Shown: positions 7,331 to 9,378 of the stretch, one piece after another
How the letters are laid out: each line of letters begins with the position of its first letter
How positions within the stretch are numbered: position 1 is the stretch's first letter
Source: an uncultured Acidobacteriota bacterium
GTDB taxonomy: Bacteria > Acidobacteriota > Vicinamibacteria > Vicinamibacterales > UBA8438
NCBI GenBank assembly: GCA_913043805.1
Contig: CAJWMX010000075.1
Location: forward strand, 1 to 9,378
Length of the DNA stretch: 9,378 nucleotides
Reading direction: 5' to 3'
Position numbers and translations under genes: made by a program
The notes under the pieces: model-generated
Database searches by the model: none
What the model saw: the letters and a program-made list of their open reading frames with translations, nothing else
What the model was told of the DNA's origin: nothing

Positions 7331-8090
7331 CGTTGCCGTCACTCGATGAAGGCTTGAGCAGATTCAGCAGTTCGACCGGAACCGGGAACAGGATGGTGGA
7401 GTTCTTCTCCCCGGCGATCTCGGTCAGGGTCTGGAGGTAGCGCAGAGTCACGGCCAGCGGCTGTTTGGAGATGACCTCGGCCGCCTGCTGGAGCCGTTCC
7501 GACGCATTGTACTCGCCCTCGGCGTGGATGATCTTGGCGCGCTTCTCACGCTCCGCTTCGGCCTGACGAGCCATCGCGCGCTGCATGTCATCGGGCAGAT
7601 CGACATGCTTCACCTCGACGGCCGACACCTTGATGCCCCATGGATCGGTCTGCTGGTCGAGGAGCCGCTGCAGCTCCTGATTCAGGCGATCACGCTCTGA
7701 CAGCAGGTCATCGAGCTCGACCTGACCGAGCACGCTCCGCAGCGTCGTCTGCGCCAGCTGTGAGGTGGCGTAGTGGAAGTTCTCGACCTCGACGATGGCC
7801 CGTTGCGGGTCCATCACCCGGAAGTAGATGACCGCATTGACCTTCACCGACACGTTGTCTCGCGTGATGATGTCCTGCGGCGGCACGTCCATGACGATCG
7901 TGCGCAGCCCCACCCGCACCATCCGGTCGATCGGGGCGAACACCAGGATGATGCCGGGCCCTTTGGACTGCGGCAGCAGCTTGCCGAGTCGGAAGATCAC
8001 CCCGCGCTCGTACTCGTTGAGGATCTTGATCGAGTTGGCGAGATAGAGCGCCACCACCATGAGGAAGATCAGCAACGGATTCAACGTCAT
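7308..8090 (-). CDS. Slipin-type SPFH/band 7 protein (stomatin-like)
   Basis: Membrane-anchored scaffold of the stomatin/prohibitin/HflK superfamily, thought to organise membrane microdomains and to support a partner NfeD protease. It has 260 residues from the ATG at 8090. An N-terminal hydrophobic segment (about 4-20) is followed directly by the SPFH domain (about 22-195), with EYERGVIFRLGK, GPGIILVFAPID and MDVPPQDIITRDNVSVKVNAV. A charged coiled-coil-like stretch (about 168-205) carries RQAEAEREKRAKIIHAEGE. The C-terminal end is polar. The start is decided by AAGGAG (8098-8103), 7 bases before ATG 8090. An in-frame TTG at 8093 is less likely. The ATG overlaps the nfeD stop by one base (TGATG), the sign of tight coupling expected for this known gene pair. 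Its 3' end overlaps the SPOR gene. Confidence 0.93.
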   Translation of the reverse strand: MTLNPLLIFLMVVALYLANSIKILNEYERGVIFRLGKLLPQSKGPGIILVFAPIDRMVRVGLRTIVMDVPPQDIITRDNVSVKVNAVIYFRVMDPQRAIVEVENFHYATSQLAQTTLRSVLGQVELDDLLSERDRLNQELQRLLDQQTDPWGIKVSAVEVKHVDLPDDMQRAMARQAEAEREKRAKIIHAEGEYNASERLQQAAEVISKQPLAVTLRYLQTLTEIAGEKNSTILFPVPVELLNLLKPSSSDGNDGEQRSD

Positions 8091-9378
8091 CAATGCGCTC
8101 CTTCAGTTCCGGACTCGTGCGGCGCCTCCGGCGCCACGGTGAGCGTCATCCCATCGATGCCGACCACCTTCACCCTCGCCCCACGCGGGATCGCCTGGGT
8201 GGCGATCGCCGACCAGATCTCGCCGTGCGTGGCCACCCGGCCAACCGCTCCGGGAGCGATCGCCTCGATGACCTCGCCAGATTCCGTCAGCATGCCGGCC
8301 GTGCCGCTCACCGCGGGCCGACGCTGCACCCGGATGGCCAACCGCACGAGGAGCGAGACGATCGCGCCCAGGGCCACGACCGTGGACAGAATGAACGGCC
8401 ACCCCAGCTGGAGCTCGGGAGCCGGCGAGTCGATCAACATCACCAGCCCGAACGCCATGCTCGCCACGCCCCCGGCGGCCAGAGCCCCGAAGGTCGGCGT
8501 GAAGATCTCCATCACCAGCAACACGAGCCCGAACAACAGCAGGAGCACGCCGACGTAGTTCACCGGCAGGACCTGGAGCGCAAAGAACGCGAGCAGCAGA
8601 CAGAGCCCGCCCGCGACACCCGGAAGAATCGCACCGGGACTCCAGAGCTCGACCGTCAGCCCGAGCGTCCCCAGGCTCAGGAGCAGGACGGCGATCTGCG
8701 GGTGGGCGATGGCGCTCAGCAGTCGCTGACGCCAGTTCATCTCGACCTGCTGGACGCTGGCGCCGCGCGTCCGCAGCACCTGGGTCTCTCCGCCCCACCG
8801 CTCGACCCGGCGCCCATCAAGGGCGGCCAGCAGCGCATCGATGTCCTCGACGACCAGATCGATCAGGGGCGGCTCGGCGGCCAGCGCCTCCTCTTCGGTG
8901 AACGACTGGCTGTCGACGACCGCCTTCTCCGCCAGCTCGACGTTGCGTCCGCGCTGGGTCGCCAGCGAGCGGGCGTAGGCGGCCACATCCGACGCCGCCT
9001 TCTCGGCCATCGTCTCGTCCATCGGCTGTCCGGAACCGGCCACCGGATGGGCGGCGCCGATGTGGGTGCCGGGCGCCATCACCGCGATGTCCGCGGCGAT
9101 CGTAATCAGGAATCCCGCCGAGGCGGCCCGAGCGCCGCTGGGGCCGACGTACACCGCGATCGGCGTCTCGGCCTCGATGATGCTGGTATTGATGTCGCGC
9201 GTCGAATCGACCAGTCCGCCGGGCGTCCGCAGCACAAGCACCAGGAGCTCGGCCTCGTCGGCGTCAGCGGCGGCGATCGTCTGGGTGATGAACTCGGCCG
9301 AGGCGGGGTGGATCAGGGCGTCGACCTCGGCCACGTGCACCCGCGGCGCGCTGTCACCGGACCCGGACTGGCCCGCGG
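8090..9378 (-). CDS. NfeD-family membrane serine protease (ClpP-like domain), 5' end cut by the window edge
   Basis: Membrane protease of the long NfeD type (1510-N-like), whose archaeal relative cleaves the hydrophobic end of stomatin. The frame stays open to the right edge and yields 428 residues. An internal GTG at 9340 is not the true start, since the usual signal peptide and first strand are still upstream. Counting from that GTG, the ClpP-like domain (about 1-175) has RTPGGLVDS (38-46) and the probable nucleophile Ser74 in GARAASAGF. A Lys114 in MAEKAASDVAAYAR is the candidate dyad partner, about the same distance on as in the archaeal enzyme. About five membrane helices follow (215-336), then a C-terminal OB-fold NfeD domain (about 345-404), with GAVGRVATHGE and GARVKVVGIDGMTLTV. 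The slipin gene begins on its stop codon. Protease assignment rests on motif context; the substrate is inferred. Confidence 0.92.
   Translation of the reverse strand, partial: AGQSGSGDSAPRVHVAEVDALIHPASAEFITQTIAAADADEAELLVLVLRTPGGLVDSTRDINTSIIEAETPIAVYVGPSGARAASAGFLITIAADIAVMAPGTHIGAAHPVAGSGQPMDETMAEKAASDVAAYARSLATQRGRNVELAEKAVVDSQSFTEEEALAAEPPLIDLVVEDIDALLAALDGRRVERWGGETQVLRTRGASVQQVEMNWRQRLLSAIAHPQIAVLLLSLGTLGLTVELWSPGAILPGVAGGLCLLLAFFALQVLPVNYVGVLLLLFGLVLLVMEIFTPTFGALAAGGVASMAFGLVMLIDSPAPELQLGWPFILSTVVALGAIVSLLVRLAIRVQRRPAVSGTAGMLTESGEVIEAIAPGAVGRVATHGEIWSAIATQAIPRGARVKVVGIDGMTLTVAPEAPHESGTEGAH
8098..8103 (-). promoter_or_regulatory. Ribosome binding site of the slipin gene
   Basis: AAGGAG on the minus strand lies 7 bases before ATG 8090 and within the last codons of nfeD. 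It selects the ATG over the TTG one codon upstream. Confidence 0.75.

Overview
The window is about 9.4 kb of GC-rich, densely coding chromosomal DNA. It holds seven protein genes and no RNA genes, mobile elements or CRISPR. The organism is a diderm bacterium, because it has apolipoprotein N-acyltransferase, a SPOR-domain protein and a class A penicillin-binding protein. The style of the DnaK protein and the lnt-prfB adjacency remind me of Acidobacteriota (Vicinamibacteria-like), but that is an impression from memory and was not searched.

Layout, left to right. Positions 1-1468 (minus strand) are the N-terminal three quarters of dnaK, cut by the left edge. Positions 1469-1669 are a divergent intergenic region with an AT-rich island. 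It carries a convincing sigma70-type promoter reading into dnaK, several small dyads in or near that promoter and leader, and a weaker extended -10 facing the other way. Positions 1670-3946 (plus) encode a bifunctional class A penicillin-binding protein (glycosyltransferase plus transpeptidase). From 9378 down to 3969 five genes run on the minus strand with very tight spacing. In transcription order they are an NfeD-type membrane serine protease (5' end cut by the right edge), a slipin/SPFH protein, a SPOR-domain protein, lnt and prfB. This cluster is convergent with the PBP gene, and a perfect 11-bp hairpin lies inside the last codons of prfB.

prfB (release factor 2) needs a programmed +1 frameshift. 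A 26-codon leader frame ends in a CTT-TGA-C slip site and the rest of the protein continues in the +1 frame. A conventional ORF caller starts the gene wrongly at 5075.

Together the genes concern the cell envelope and protein quality control: peptidoglycan synthesis (PBP), septal peptidoglycan binding (SPOR), lipoprotein maturation (Lnt), membrane protein quality control (NfeD plus slipin), chaperoning (DnaK) and translation termination (RF2). All are recognisable families. I found no convincing undescribed system. The points most worth checking are the frameshift site with a weak Shine-Dalgarno-like stimulator, the dyad-rich dnaK promoter and leader without a CIRCE element, the hairpin embedded in the prfB 3' end, and the joining of an NfeD/slipin pair to SPOR-lnt-prfB.
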